From: Pollenia angustigena
Lineage: Eukaryota; Arthropoda; Insecta; Diptera; Polleniidae
NCBI GenBank assembly: GCA_930367215.1
Contig: OV884059.1
Coordinates: 67,799,393-67,863,392 of the forward strand
Direction: 5' to 3'
DNA length: 64,000 nt
Shown: positions 53,789 to 64,000 of the stretch, one piece after another
Layout: every line of letters begins with the position of its first letter
How positions within the stretch are numbered: position 1 is the first letter of the stretch
Made by a program: the position numbers and the translations under genes
Notes under the pieces: generated by a model
Databases searched by the model: none
What the model saw: only the letters and a program-made list of their open reading frames with translations
Told to the model about the DNA's origin: nothing

Positions 53789-54799
53789 TTGGGATTAAAA
53801 TTGTCTTTTCACTATATTTTTAATCTGCTAACAGTACATTTATTATTGTTATTATTTAACAAGAATTTTTTTGTATCGTTAGCGACTTAACGACAATTTT
53901 TTGTTGTAAAAACTTACAGAATTTCAGTACTGATTACTTGGAGTTTATTAGTAAAAAAACCATTACATAACAATTCTTGAACTAGAACAGGCCAACAAAT
54001 AAATAATTCATAAATATGTAATACATATCATTTATTAGTTATGAGAGATCATTTTATTAGTTATTTCAATAATTGAAGGAGATTTTTTGAAATAATCTTT
54101 CATAAAATTAATTTGGTTTGGATTTAATCATTTTTTTGCTTTAGTTTTGACAAAACTTGACTTGGAAAATTAGTTTTCAGTTATCGTAGATATTGGAGAA
54201 ATCGAAAGCAACCCATAATACAGAATATCTGATTTCTCAGTCCTTTTCCAGGTATTCCATTATGCCATTAGAGTCCTGTTTTAATTTTCTAAAATGTTAA
54301 CTCTTCTAATTGCTTCGGTTAATTCTGTTATAAGACTGATATGAGAGGAAATGAGGAGAAACAAATAACTAAACACAAACCTTTAAAAAGTACGTGAAAC
54401 AAAAAAGGTGTTGACGGCAAACACTTATTTAACCCATTTTTCGCCACATTCCTGTTGATCGAAAAAAAGAGAAAGGTGCTTGTAATTTCACTGAGCCTCT
54501 TCTTTGTTTGTATAAAAAAAATATATTCTAAACAAATACGTTTTGTATATAAATAATACGAAACAAATAATCAAAAACAAAACAAAAATATGTTATAAAA
54601 CTACAAAAAATTTAAACATTTTGTTACATCGGTTAATCGATTGAAATTTTCCGGTTTAATCGTTAATCGAAAATAGCGAACCGAATAAATACCCTAATAT
54701 CTACTAGAACTATAGTTATGCCAAATATAAAGGAATTCCAACAACAATTTTTTTTATTGGGTTGTCCGCTTCACAAATAATCTCCCATATAAATTTCTT

Positions 54800-55890
54800 A
54801 GCTACATCTTTGCTAGGCTTCCAGTAACATGCTGTCGTCCAATTATGTGATCAACATCATTTATTTATAACACATTTAAAATAGATACAACATACATTTT
54901 TTTAATCCACAAAATTTACCCTTAAGACATCCACTTACCAGTTTCTATTTATGCAAAAGTATTGAAGTATGTTTGGATTTTCACACACTAGTGAACTTAA
55001 AAATATTTAGCATAAAGTTTCTGTATTTTTAGATTTTTTTGTTTTTGCAAAGTTTTGAAACTACATTTGTGGTTAAAAAAATTATTCATTTATGTGTCAA
55101 GAAATTTAAAATTTCCTGTATTCTCATTAACACACTTACACACATCCGTATGGATTAAACATTGTTTATGGGCCAGTTGTTATTTCTATTGTTTACTTTT
55201 TCAACCGAAGGACAAAAACTTTACAAAACATTGCATCAATCACAACATGGGCATTTGTGTAATTTCCATACGATACAAACAAATTCTGACACACACTCCC
55301 AACTCTCACAACAATTGTTTGGTTACAATTACTTGCATATTCATGCTCTGACCCTTCCTCAGTAGCAAATGAAGCATAAAGTATTGTCAATCGAAATGAA
55401 TGGTGGTGGTAAATCATGCTGGGCAAAACTATAGCAACACTAAATACATAAAAACCAAATAGTACCCTATTGAGATACATATGAGGGTAGGACGAAAATT
55501 ATTTCGAATTGTTATAACTTGCCGAGTTTTATATTATACTCTTCAGCATGAAGATATATCACAATGATGATACATTTTATTATTCTTTTTAGAAAAAAAA
55601 GAAAAACGTTTTATCCAGTTGCGTACAGGAACTCCTAAAATCTATTTTCGGTAATGGGTTCTACTGTATATTTGGTAGAGTTGATTATACATAACAATCC
55701 AAGAGAAACGAAAGAGTTTGAGTCATATACAACTTCATTTTAATACCCCTCAAAAAACGCAAATAATAGTACTTTTGCAATATCTCTGTTCTACTTTTGA
55801 CCATTCTGAATTCGTATTATTTAATTATTTTTTTTTTTTATTATTTTACAAGAGTTGTTTTTGACTAAACTAATCCCGTGAAGCTCTACC
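54800..55890. other. No recognisable feature (1.1 kb)
   Basis: Several open frames of 60-98 codons overlap on both strands (55055-55480), but none resembles a known protein, and their overlap suggests low stop density rather than coding. Confidence 0.45.
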
Positions 55891-55894
55891 CTTG

Positions 55895-55975
55895 TCTGCA
55901 GGCGACGAGTCTACGGCGGGAATCGAACCCGCAACCCCAGCCCTGATAGACTAGCTTACTACTACCGGGGCGTTC
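55895..55975 (-). repeat. tRNA-like sequence (SINE or tRNA pseudogene)
   Basis: On the minus strand GCGGGTTCGATTCCCGC forms a perfect T-arm with a box B. GGTAGTAGTAAGCTAGTC lies where box A would be, 40-50 bp upstream. AGTCTA and TAGACT could pair across it. The D and anticodon arms are not convincing, so a functional tRNA is unlikely. Confidence 0.5.
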
Positions 55976-56009
55976 GGGGTCAAAGGAGAATTTTACATAA
56001 AGATTAGGT

Positions 56010-56620
56010 GTCAGATCATTTAGTCACGACTTTTTGAAAATTTGTAACTCAGTGTAATTTTATGGCTAATAAGAAATCGTTTTAATTAACTTTCAATTTT
56101 ATTAAAAATTTAAGATGTTAGTAGTGGGTCCGTTTGTCCGTTAAAACATCACAGATCCTGTTTGGAATAGACTCGTATAACGTTGCTATATAATCTAATT
56201 TAGTTGAACTTCAGGCTTTTTTATTTCTTCAATAGGATCAGGAGCAGTTGTATATTGTTTTCATCCTCATAAACTTTTCCCCATACATTTTCTATAATTT
56301 TAAAGTCTAGTTAATATAAATATAAGATTTTACACTGTGCGCTGTATAGATAGGAGTATTATCCTGTTGGAATGTCCAAGGAGATACAGCAAGATTATTT
56401 ATAGCAGGATGTTCATATGATGTGGTTCCTTTTTAAAGTCATGAACGTAAATGCTATAACCATCGGACCCTTCTAGATTTAACTTTTCCTCATCAGTGAA
56501 AACAATCTGATGCCACTCAGTTGCATACGTCACGCGTTAATGGCAGAACCTATGCCGTTACTCCTTGCTCATATTCATTCTCGTTATGTGAACCGTTTTC
56601 GAAATAACTCGCCAGAAAAA
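56010..56620 (-). pseudogene. Second Tc1-like transposase remnant
   Basis: Minus-strand reading in shifted frames: VFTDEEKLNLEGSDG, a Y-rich strand, WTFQQDNT with a broken H-S-V-K continuation, then YIATLYESIPNRICDVL, which fits the C-terminal L-x-x-S-I-P-x-R-x-x-x-V segment of Tc1 transposases. The first catalytic Asp region (TDEEKLNL) is present but stops and frameshifts follow. Not the same copy or subfamily as 4205-4790. The right-hand element terminus may be GTGTCAGATCATTTAGTCAC near 56008 (read on +). Confidence 0.7.
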
Positions 56621-57080
56621 ATTTACTTTTTTAAGAGAGGTTTTATTTAAGTGGCGCAAACTTTTTCAACGAATTGTTTTCAGCAACAAAAGAAAGTGCA
56701 AAAAACCTATTTACACGGTCTGCTATTCTAGTGGCGCAGAGTGTATTGTGTACCAACTGCGTACTTTTAACTACTTATAAGCCTGTATTTTAATGTAGTT
56801 TGTTAGCGTGTGTGATAACACAAAAAAGTCAATATAAACAGTTCATATATTATTTCATTTACTTAATACAATTTAATATTTGTATTTCAATACTTTGACA
56901 GTAAGAAGACTTTAAGCTGTTACAAAGCAAACAACGCTAATATTAATAACAAAAACAAAATATTGGAAAGAAATTATTGTAAACAATATTTAAAACAAGC
57001 TTTATTGAAAAAACCCACAGCCAATTTCACATAATATTTGTGTTTTTGGTATGTGGTTTATTTATGGCTATTTATGACTA

Positions 57081-57626
57081 CCCTGCAGGAAATGTCACAA
57101 GTTAATCTGTACTGATTCACTATTGACATAGTCACCAGTACTAGTGACTTCCCTAGAGGGAAGCGAACTGACACCAAAGTAGTCCCGTGATAGGTCTTTG
57201 GTGGTAGAGACCGGTTCTAGTTTGAACACTTTCTATGAATAAGACCTATCACTTTAACATGGGGTTGTCACTGGAGGGGGTCAATTGACACCATTTGACC
57301 AGTCACAAATCTATTCTCAATAGACGTGTTAAGTGACAGTTACTAAAATGTAGTATTATTTCAATACGATGTAGTATTATTTCAATAAAACAAGTTCTAG
57401 AATTAAATTCAACAGCCAAATTTTAGAAAGTCCCAAAAAATGTATCACACCACCGGTGAATACTGTACTGTAATTCATTACTTTTTCTACCTTTTTTTCT
57501 TCATAAACGAGTTACATGATTGATTCTCCTTTCAGTGGTCATGAGTATTTTCTTTTTGTACCTGATCAATCTTTACAACTCCCAGGACCAGTCTGTTGGA
57601 CCAATTGACACAAATTTCCCGCAGGG
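57081..57626 (-). mobile_element. Repeat/MITE E copy 2 (546 bp)
   Basis: The left end CCCTGCAGGAAATGTCAC and the inverted right end CCCTGCGGGAAATTTGTGTC form a diverged TIR. The body is the complement of 30369-30835. The flanks are TA and TT, so no clean target duplication. Confidence 0.75.
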
Positions 57627-58136
57627 TTATTATACCCCAGCCAATGTTACTTACTACATATAGACATTTAACATGTGCGTGTCATTGGAAATCTACTACT
57701 GACGTTGGAATTATTGACTAGGTAGTTTTTTTGGGAACATATGTAGACATTGGAACCAGAGAATCACTTGTACAGTTTAATAAATCTAGTCTACACTTTT
57801 GGTACGAAAACAAATTCATAACAATCTTTTTTTATTATTTCTTAAAATTTTATAGGAATCATACTTCTCAGTTGTTGTTGAAAAACATTTTTTCGTTTTA
57901 AAGGTAAATATAGTGGCAACTGTAGTGTAGTGTAGACACTTCGTTGAAAATGTCACCAAAATAGTTGCCAAAACTGGTGACTTGGAGATATTTGCACCCA
58001 TGTTTCCTTCAGGGTATATCGGAAGTCAGCAAAAACCAAACGATTTGTCCTAAAGACCCTGCGGGAAATTTGTGTCAATTGTTCTTAAAGAACTGGTCCC
58101 GTGACCAGAGTATTATAATAAAAATAATCGAATTAT

Positions 58137-58527
58137 CCCAATAAAAATTTTTACCATTTTGCGAAGCACTAAAGGTACATTTAAAAAAATAAGCGCACAG
58201 TTATGCGATTCGCAATAAGACATACAGAAATGCAGTAAAGTAAGTAAAAGAACTCTCTACAACTTTTATAAAAAAAAATTTCAAGTGCTACGACATTCCC
58301 TTACTACGAAGCAGGTTTGTAAGGGAGAATACTAAAAAGTAACTGTATTTAAACATTCAGTATGTAACGCTGATCGCTACATACAACGCTTGGTCTCACA
58401 AATGTATTGCTTCAAAGTTGGAACTCGCCATATAAAATTCATGTCTTCCGTAAGCGCAATGGTAAGCGAAACGTTTATGTGTCTCCCTTACAAACCTGTT
58501 TCGTTGGAAGCTCCATTTTTTATTGGG
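58137..58527. mobile_element. CCC...GGG MITE, family D copy 2 (391 bp), TSD AT
   Basis: Same family as 48216-48638 throughout. AT flanks both sides (58135-58136 and 58528-58529). It keeps the CGAAGCAGGTTTGTAAGG inverted pair (one mismatch on the right: CCTGTTTCG). Confidence 0.85.
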
Positions 58528-58557
58528 ATGATAGAAAAAACCTAGACATATCACATA

Positions 58558-58806
58558 TCGAGCCCTAATAGCAAAAATGATGTATGTAACCAACAACATT
58601 TAAAATTTTTGTTTTTTGATGAAAATCCATAAATTTTGATCATTTGCATCATCTCTAAAAAAATCTCTGGGAAGTACCATTTAGAAATAAGAGCAAAAGC
58701 AATTGCAAACGAAACCCTAGACTTGAAGCAAAAATATTTAAAAAAAAAACCTTCTCCTGTAAAATTTTTTTTTGGTGGTAACATAATTTTTGCTATAAGG
58801 GCTCGA
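58558..58806. mobile_element. 249-bp MITE, TIR TCGAGCCCT(A/T)ATAGC, TSD TA
   Basis: About 30 bp of terminal inverted repeat (TCGAGCCCTAATAGCAAAAA and beyond) with TA on both sides (58556-58557 and 58807-58808). No coding content. Confidence 0.82.
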
Positions 58807-59109
58807 TATCATTGGTAATAATGTATTTAAAGTGTTGTTACTACAAAGCAAAGGTAATTAAGTCATGTGAGTGGCTTTTATGTGGGTAGTGGCTGATTCC
58901 ATCGGGTTCTATTTCTTTATATGAAAAGAATCAGGCATTATATTGACCAAAATTTAATGTGTCCATATATGTTATTTCAGTGTCCTGCTACAAATTGTCA
59001 AAAAAAAACGCCATGTTAAATTGACAATTCGACCTCAATAAATTGTAAGAACTAGAACCGGTCCCTAACACTTTACCACTTCCCTTTCCCCTAGGGGAAC
59101 ACACAATAA

Positions 59110-59705
59110 TTTTTAAAAAAGTTAGACGATTTGTATTATTTTCAGTACGAAACAGATTCGATTTTCGACTTTGGCAACAGTTTTGTGCTTAGGGATGGGT
59201 TCGTACAAATTCAACCTTGGAAGTAAATATATGCCTGGACTTGCACAGCCCACGGTATCTATAGTGCTGTCAGAAGTTTTGGAATGTTATATTTTTCAAA
59301 GATGAAGCAAATAAAAGTATACAGCGTCAAGAAGCATAACTGTGGTCCCAAGCAATTTAGCCCCTGAAAGAGTCTATCCTACTTTTTTGCAGCCTGAACT
59401 TTATGCGAATTTCTTTTGCCAATAAAATATTTTGTAACAATTACTGCAAATTGTATAAAACAGCATATGATACAAATTCGATAGACGATGGAAATCGTTT
59501 TTCGGATGGCATCCGTTATAAATAGGCTCCTTTGTGAACATTTGAGGTTAATAGAATTTTGTTGATAAGCTCTGTAACAAGGTCAACAAGCGCGTGGATC
59601 GATAAAAATAGAAAATTGAGAATTACAATAAAAATAGGTTAAACAAGAAAAACTTTTATGGTTCATAATCTTCTTTATTCCTTCCATACCTGGAAGCGCA
59701 TACAA
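59110..59705. other. Unassigned sequence with a TATA-like motif
   Basis: No coding region seen. TATAAATAG lies at 59517-59525 with GTGAACATTTG about 20 bp downstream, which could be a TE or LTR promoter, but nothing downstream supports a gene. Confidence 0.35.
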
Positions 59706-59708
59706 TTT

Positions 59709-60860
59709 TTATACCCTCCACCAAAATTAGTTGTGAAGAGGGTATATTAAGTTTGTCATTCCGTGTGAAACTTTTTTATTATTCATCTCAGACCCTATAA
59801 AGTATATATATTATGGGTCCTTGAGTAATTTTAAGTCGATTTAGCCATGTCCGTCTGTCTGTCCGTCTGTCCGTCTGTTGAAAACACGCTCACTTTCGAA
59901 AAACTCAAAAGGAATAAACAAACTTGGTGTCAAATTGCTTGTAGTTATCCTAAGCAGTTTGGGATTGAAATCCAGCAAAATCGGTTCAATAGGATCTGAG
60001 CTATGAATCAAAATGTGGAAACACCACCTAAAAAAAATTTATAATTTTGTTACAAAAACTAATATAAATGGTGGAAAAATGCACAGAATGATATAAAATT
60101 TCGCAACAGTTCGTATTATTTAACTGAAAATCACGCTGTAAAATTTCTTGAAGATCCGTCAATGATTTACCCTAGGCCCCATATAAGCCCTACTCCCGGA
60201 AAACAGTATAGTAAGCCTAAAACCCTAACTAACAATGCTATCATAACAAATTTTGGCACGTCACAGTTAAATAAGACTTGAAATGAAACTATTAAGTTTC
60301 GTTAAAATCGGTCCATAATTTACCATAGGCCCCATATAAAACCTACTTCCATAAAACAGTTTAGTACGCCTAAATCCGTAAAAAATAATGCTATCATAAC
60401 AAAATTTATTACATCCAAATTTTTTAGAACTAAAAATAAGACTGTGAAATTTCATGAAGATCGGTCCATAATTTACCATAGGCCCCATATAAACCTTACT
60501 CCCGGAAAACAGCTTAATACGCCTAAAAACGTAAAAAAGATTGCTATCATAACAAAATTTGGTACATCACAGTTTTATTGAACGATAAATAAGACTTTAA
60601 AATTTTGTGAAGAACGGTCCATCATTTACCATAGGCCATATATAAACCATACTCCCGGAAAACAGCTAAGTACGCCTAAAAACGTAAAAAATAACGCTAA
60701 CATAACAAAATTTGATACATCACAGTTTTATAGAACTAGAAATGAGACTGTGAAATTTGGTGAATATCGGTGCATTACTTACCATAGGCCTCATATAAAG
60801 CCCACTCTGGTAAAATAATTAAATACGCGGTAAACTTTCTTCCAGTTTAGCTTCATATGG
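59709..60860 (+). repeat. Dispersed repeat B' with 153-bp tandem units
   Basis: Opens TATACCCTCCACCAAAATTA and has CCTATAAAGTATATATATTA, GTCCGTCTGTCTGTCCGTCT and CACTTTCGAAAAACTCAAAA. From about 60105 it becomes a five-unit array. Confidence 0.75.
60105..60860 (+). repeat. 153-bp tandem array, five diverged units
   Basis: The marker TAC(C)ATAGGCC (first unit TACCCTAGGCC) occurs at 60168, 60321, 60474, 60627 and 60780, exactly 153 bases apart each time, although the units differ at many positions. GGTCCATAATTTACCATAGG and GAAAACAG..TAGTACGCCTAAA recur in most units. A minus-strand 73-codon frame (60267-60488) is a by-product. Confidence 0.92.
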
Positions 60861-61225
60861 CCAGAAAAAATGTTGAGCAATTTTGTGATATACGGTCCAT
60901 AATTTTCCTTCTGAAATTTACTGCAAACGCTTAAACTAATTGCACCGCTGTATTGAAATTTATGTTTTTTAATACCAGAAATCGTTCAGCAGAATTTGGG
61001 ATGATTGGTTCATAGCTTACCATGGCTTTTATATAATTTGTTCTCTAGAAAATCATTTAAGTTCATCTTAAACTGATATTCTACTCAAACTTTTTAAAAT
61101 TGATTCTGATTGTCGATCAATAATTTTATATATTCAGCGGTCTGTCTACTCTCAGTTGAAATGTTTGGCCACATTCCATTAATTGTGGCAAAATATACTT
61201 TGATATAAATATCATCATATATATA

Positions 61226-61801
61226 TTAAAACGAAAGGGTCCCTCCCAATGCACAAACTGTCAGGAATATGGGCATACAAAATCATATTGTAAATTGCCT
61301 CACGTATGTGTGGTTTGTGGCGACGCTCATAAAACCGCCGAATGTAATCGTTCTAAAGCTGACCCGAATGTTAAGAAATGCAGCAACTGTGGCGAAAATC
61401 ACACGGCAAACTATAGGGGTTGTAGAGTCTTCTTGCATTTAAAAAAACCTGCTTTAGTTCAAAAATATACTCACTCCCAATATGGTACGTCACATGCCCC
61501 CAGCCAAGCCGCTGGCTCTATTGCTAGTACTTCACAAACAAACAATCAAAACCAATCATATGCCCAAGTCTTAAAAGGAAACCCTAATGCGAAAAATCCC
61601 CCGAGTACTTCTAACGCAAAGCAACCTCCAAACGCTAATGTTCCTAGGGAAGGTCTACAAATGCCTTCTGGAAATATGCTTACCTCAATTGAAAATTTAA
61701 TTCAAACTATGAATAACTTCATGGTCACTATGCAGAACATGTTTCAGGAAATGATGCGAAACCAGAACATGCTCCTGCAAGTTCTACTCAACATAAAATG
61801 A
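61226..61801 (+). pseudogene. Jockey-type LINE copy 2, 5'-truncated ORF1
   Basis: Homology to copy 1 begins at TTAAAACG (61226). The frame is open from there to TGA 61799-61801, starting LKRKGPSQCTNCQEYGH, so only the N-terminal half of the gag-like protein is missing. All three zinc knuckles are intact (CTNC..GH..C, CVVCGDAHKTAEC, CSNCGENHTANYRGC). A Gln/Asn-rich linker and a Met-rich C-terminus (MQNMFQEMMRNQNMLLQVLL) follow. The first ATG inside is at 61295, but that is not a natural start. The stop overlaps the ORF2 start by four bases (ATGA), an arrangement in which ORF2 translation by termination-reinitiation is plausible. Confidence 0.85.
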
Positions 61802-64000
61802 ACCAGTTAAAAATATGTTTCTGGAATGCAAACGGGTTATCCCAACATAAACACGAAGTTGCAAACTTTCTTCATAGGCATGAAATCGACGTACTTCTTG
61901 TCTCTGAAACACACTTCACTCATAAAAACTGCTTTAGGGTAAATGGATACCTTACGTATGACACAAAACATCCCAGCGGACGAGCCTGTGGTGGCACAGC
62001 CATAATTGTGCACAAACACATCAGACACTTGCCATTGCCAGAGTACGAAGAAGATTGTATCCAGGCCACATCTATAAATCTTACTGATTTCAATCTAACG
62101 TTAACATCCGTTTATTGTCCCCCAAGGCACAAAATTGTAAACGATAAATTTCTCAACTTCTTCTCCACATTGGGCCAGAAATTCATTGCTGCTGGCGACT
62201 ACAACGCTAAACATACATATTGGGGCTCCAGACTTATTAGTCCTAGAGGTAATCAGCTATACAATACCGTTACTGCAAATAATTTTGATGTGGTATCGAG
62301 TGGTGAGCCTACCTATTGGCCAACCGACTTCAATAAGCTACCAGACCTTATTGACTTTGCTGTAATTAAAAACATCAAGCGCGATCAGGTACTAGTTAGT
62401 TCCTCCTATGATCTTTCGTCTGATCATTCACCTTCAATCCTCATTTTAAAAGGTAACTCTGACGCTGCAGCTGCAAACTTTATTTCCTATCCAAACAGAA
62501 ACACAAATTGGTTAAAGTATAAAATGTATGTGAGCTCTCACCTATCACAGTGCATTCCCCTAAAAAATTCATCTGACATCCAAATAGCTGTCGACCGATT
62601 TACAGAAGTCTTGGATACTGCAGCAAGAAATGCAACCCCAATCAAGCGGACAATTTAACGTGCTCCTTACAATACATCGACGGATATAGAGGCCCTTATC
62701 AGAGAATAAAGGAAGTTAAGAAGACAATGGCAAAACAGTCGTTCCCCAACCGCTAAGGCCCAACTACAATTATGCCTGACCACACTTCGCAACAAATTGA
62801 GACAGAACCACGAGTCCGCAATAGAAGGCTATCTAAACAGCCTAGACGCCACAAAAAACACCAATTATAGCTTATGGAAGGTTGTACGGCATATGAAATG
62901 CCCTATAACCCAAGAATCTCCATTAAGACTGGAAAACCGCACTTGGGCCAAAAACACACATGAAAAATTAAACGCTTTCGCGGGCCACCTTGAGAAAGTT
63001 TTCACGCCACATGATGCACATACTTGTTCCTGTCGTCCAATCATTCCTGATAAGGTAAGCCATCCATTAAAATTTAACATAACTCAAGTAAAATCTGCAA
63101 TAGAAAAAGTGAATATTAGAAAATCTCCCGGACCTGACCGCATCACAGGGTCAATGATAAGAAACCTACCATCGTCTGCTTCCAGAATCTTGCTGCTCAT
63201 TTTTAACGCTATATTAAGAGTCGGATACTTCCCATCCTCATGGAAGAGGTCTATAATTGTTATGATTCCCAAGCCAGAAAAAGATGCTGGCCAGGTTGCG
63301 TCGTACAGACCGATAAGCTTATTGTCGGTCCTATCAAAGCTTTTCGAAAAAATATTCGTTTTAAGTATAACTCCTCATCTAAATGAACACGACATCATCC
63401 CGGACCACCAGTTCGGATTCAGAGCGAAACATGGTACAATAGAACAAGTGCATAGAATTGTCACCCTTATTAGATCGGCGTTTGAGAAAAAGCAATACTG
63501 CTCAGCCCTGTTTATAGACATTTCCCAAGCTTTTGACAAAGTTTGGCATGATGGGCTACTCATCAAAATAACACGAATGCTTCCTCAAAACACTCACAAG
63601 CTTCTGGAGAGCTATCTAACAGGCAGAACATTCATAGTAAGGTCGCAAGATAAATACTCCCCCCTCAAGAAAATTTCTGCTGGTGTTCCCCAAGGTAGCA
63701 TATTAGGACCGCTTCTATATATAATATACACAGCGGATATGCCAACAAACCTGAGCACGCATACCTCTACATTTGCAGACGACGCAGCATTTATTAGCGT
63801 TAACCATGACCCAAAAGTCGCATCGCAAAATCTGCAGTCCCACATCAATGAACTAGAGGCCTGGCTAGAAAAATGGAGAATAAAGGTTAACCCGGCTAAA
63901 TGTGCTCACTTAACTTTCACGCTCAGAAGACAAACGTGCCCAGCTGTAAAAATAAATAACATCACTGTTCCGGTAGAAAACCATGTTAAGTACTTGGGAA
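61798..64000 (+). pseudogene. Jockey-type LINE copy 2, ORF2 (endonuclease + reverse transcriptase)
   Basis: Multidomain enzyme for target-primed reverse transcription. One frame holds from ATG 61798 to the window end. The APE endonuclease covers about residues 1-230: ICFWNANGLSQ, VLLVSETH, SVYCPPRH, AAGDYNAKHTYWGS and SSDHSPSI include the expected Asn, Glu, Tyr, Asp/Asn and His positions. Reverse transcriptase follows: RKSPGPDRIT, ASYRPISLLS, QFGFRAKHGT, LFIDISQAFDKVW (motif A), AGVPQGSILGPLLY (motif B) and FADDAA (motif C). Two nonsense codons break it, TAA at 62656-62658 and TAA at 62707-62709; no frameshift was found. The C-terminus and 3' end lie beyond 64000. Far better preserved than copy 1 at 6468. 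Confidence 0.9.

Larger units (their letters stand above)
47817..54696. mobile_element. hAT-like element K (TAGGGTATT ends), about 2.84 kb without its hAT insert
   Basis: The left terminus TAGGGT is at 47817-47822 and resumes after the hAT insertion as TAGGGTATTCACTTAATCGG at 51853. The right terminus is the complement of TAGGGTATTTATTCGGTTCG, ending at 54696. Subterminal TTAATCG repeats occur at both ends, as in the smaller relative at 34466-35512. No clear target duplication here. It contains V, R2 and a minus-strand copy of repeat B; no transposase is recognisable. Confidence 0.72.
47678..54789. mobile_element. MITE U (two arms), split by 6.9 kb of nested insertions
   Basis: The left arm (about 47678-47752) has ATTATTTATGAAGCGGACAA, then CCCAATA and GTTGGAATCC..TAATATTTGGCATAACTATA. 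The right arm (about 54712-54789) is its complement. Without the inserted material the element would be about 230 bp. Element K fills the loop. Confidence 0.75.
58057..59105 (+). mobile_element. Diverged repeat E copy 3 with two nested MITEs
   Basis: Opens CCCTGCGGGAAATTTGTGTC (58057) and has AACTAGAACCGGTCCCTAAC and CCCTTTCCCCTAGGGG near 59050-59100, in the order of copy 1. Between them sit D2 (58137-58527) and a 249-bp MITE (58558-58806). The central part is too diverged to align by eye. Confidence 0.5.

Noticed and set aside
55055..55480. Three overlapping ORFs (98, 67 and 95 codons)
   Set aside because: Mutually overlapping, no family resemblance and no splice or promoter context.

Overview
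The window is AT-rich, intron-bearing nuclear DNA from a higher dipteran fly, probably calyptrate-like. The evidence is a spliced insect D2-like dopamine receptor gene, Jockey-type LINEs, Tc1, hAT and piggyBac remnants, and many short non-autonomous DNA transposons (MITEs). The species cannot be read from the sequence.

The only host gene I can support is the 3' part of the D2-like dopamine receptor gene (Dop2R) on the + strand. Exon A (1065-1199) encodes third-intracellular-loop sequence. Exon B (1806-1906) encodes the end of that loop and the start of helix 6. The terminal exon C (16569-16780) encodes helices 6 and 7 and a very short tail. Splice phases agree across all three, giving 148 codons plus stop. 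Upstream exons lie outside the window. Exons B and C are separated by a 14.66-kb intron that is largely transposon debris.

Intron contents, left to right: a hAT-like element (2600-3179), a dispersed repeat (3321-4028), a dead Tc1-like transposase (4205-4790), a palindrome (4834-4972), a broken Jockey-type LINE (about 5570-6966), a TATA-box promoter-like block cut by a hAT element with a perfect 8-bp target duplication (8313-9484), small MITEs, and a LINE tail lying at the edge of a 1342-bp tandem duplication (13281-15964).

From 16.8 to 47 kb there is probable 3' UTR followed by intergenic repeats: many MITEs whose ends and target duplications can be placed to the base, an inverted tRNA-like/SINE pair (20955-21831), a dead piggyBac element with TTAA ends (31102-32935), two hAT-like elements in the same 8-bp target (33153-35512), and several dead LINE fragments. 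From 47.68 to 54.79 kb is a nest of elements at least five deep. From 55 to 64 kb there is a Tc1 remnant, further MITEs, a repeat with an exact 153-bp tandem period, and a Jockey-type LINE whose ORF2 has only two nonsense codons and runs off the window end.

I found no undescribed multi-gene system. What stands out is structural: nesting order, reconstructible insertion sites, an apparently unclassified CCC...GGG MITE group with dinucleotide target duplications, long palindromes, and exact-period arrays. All repeat-family assignments come from terminal inverted repeats (TIRs), target-site duplications (TSDs) and within-window comparison, without any database search.
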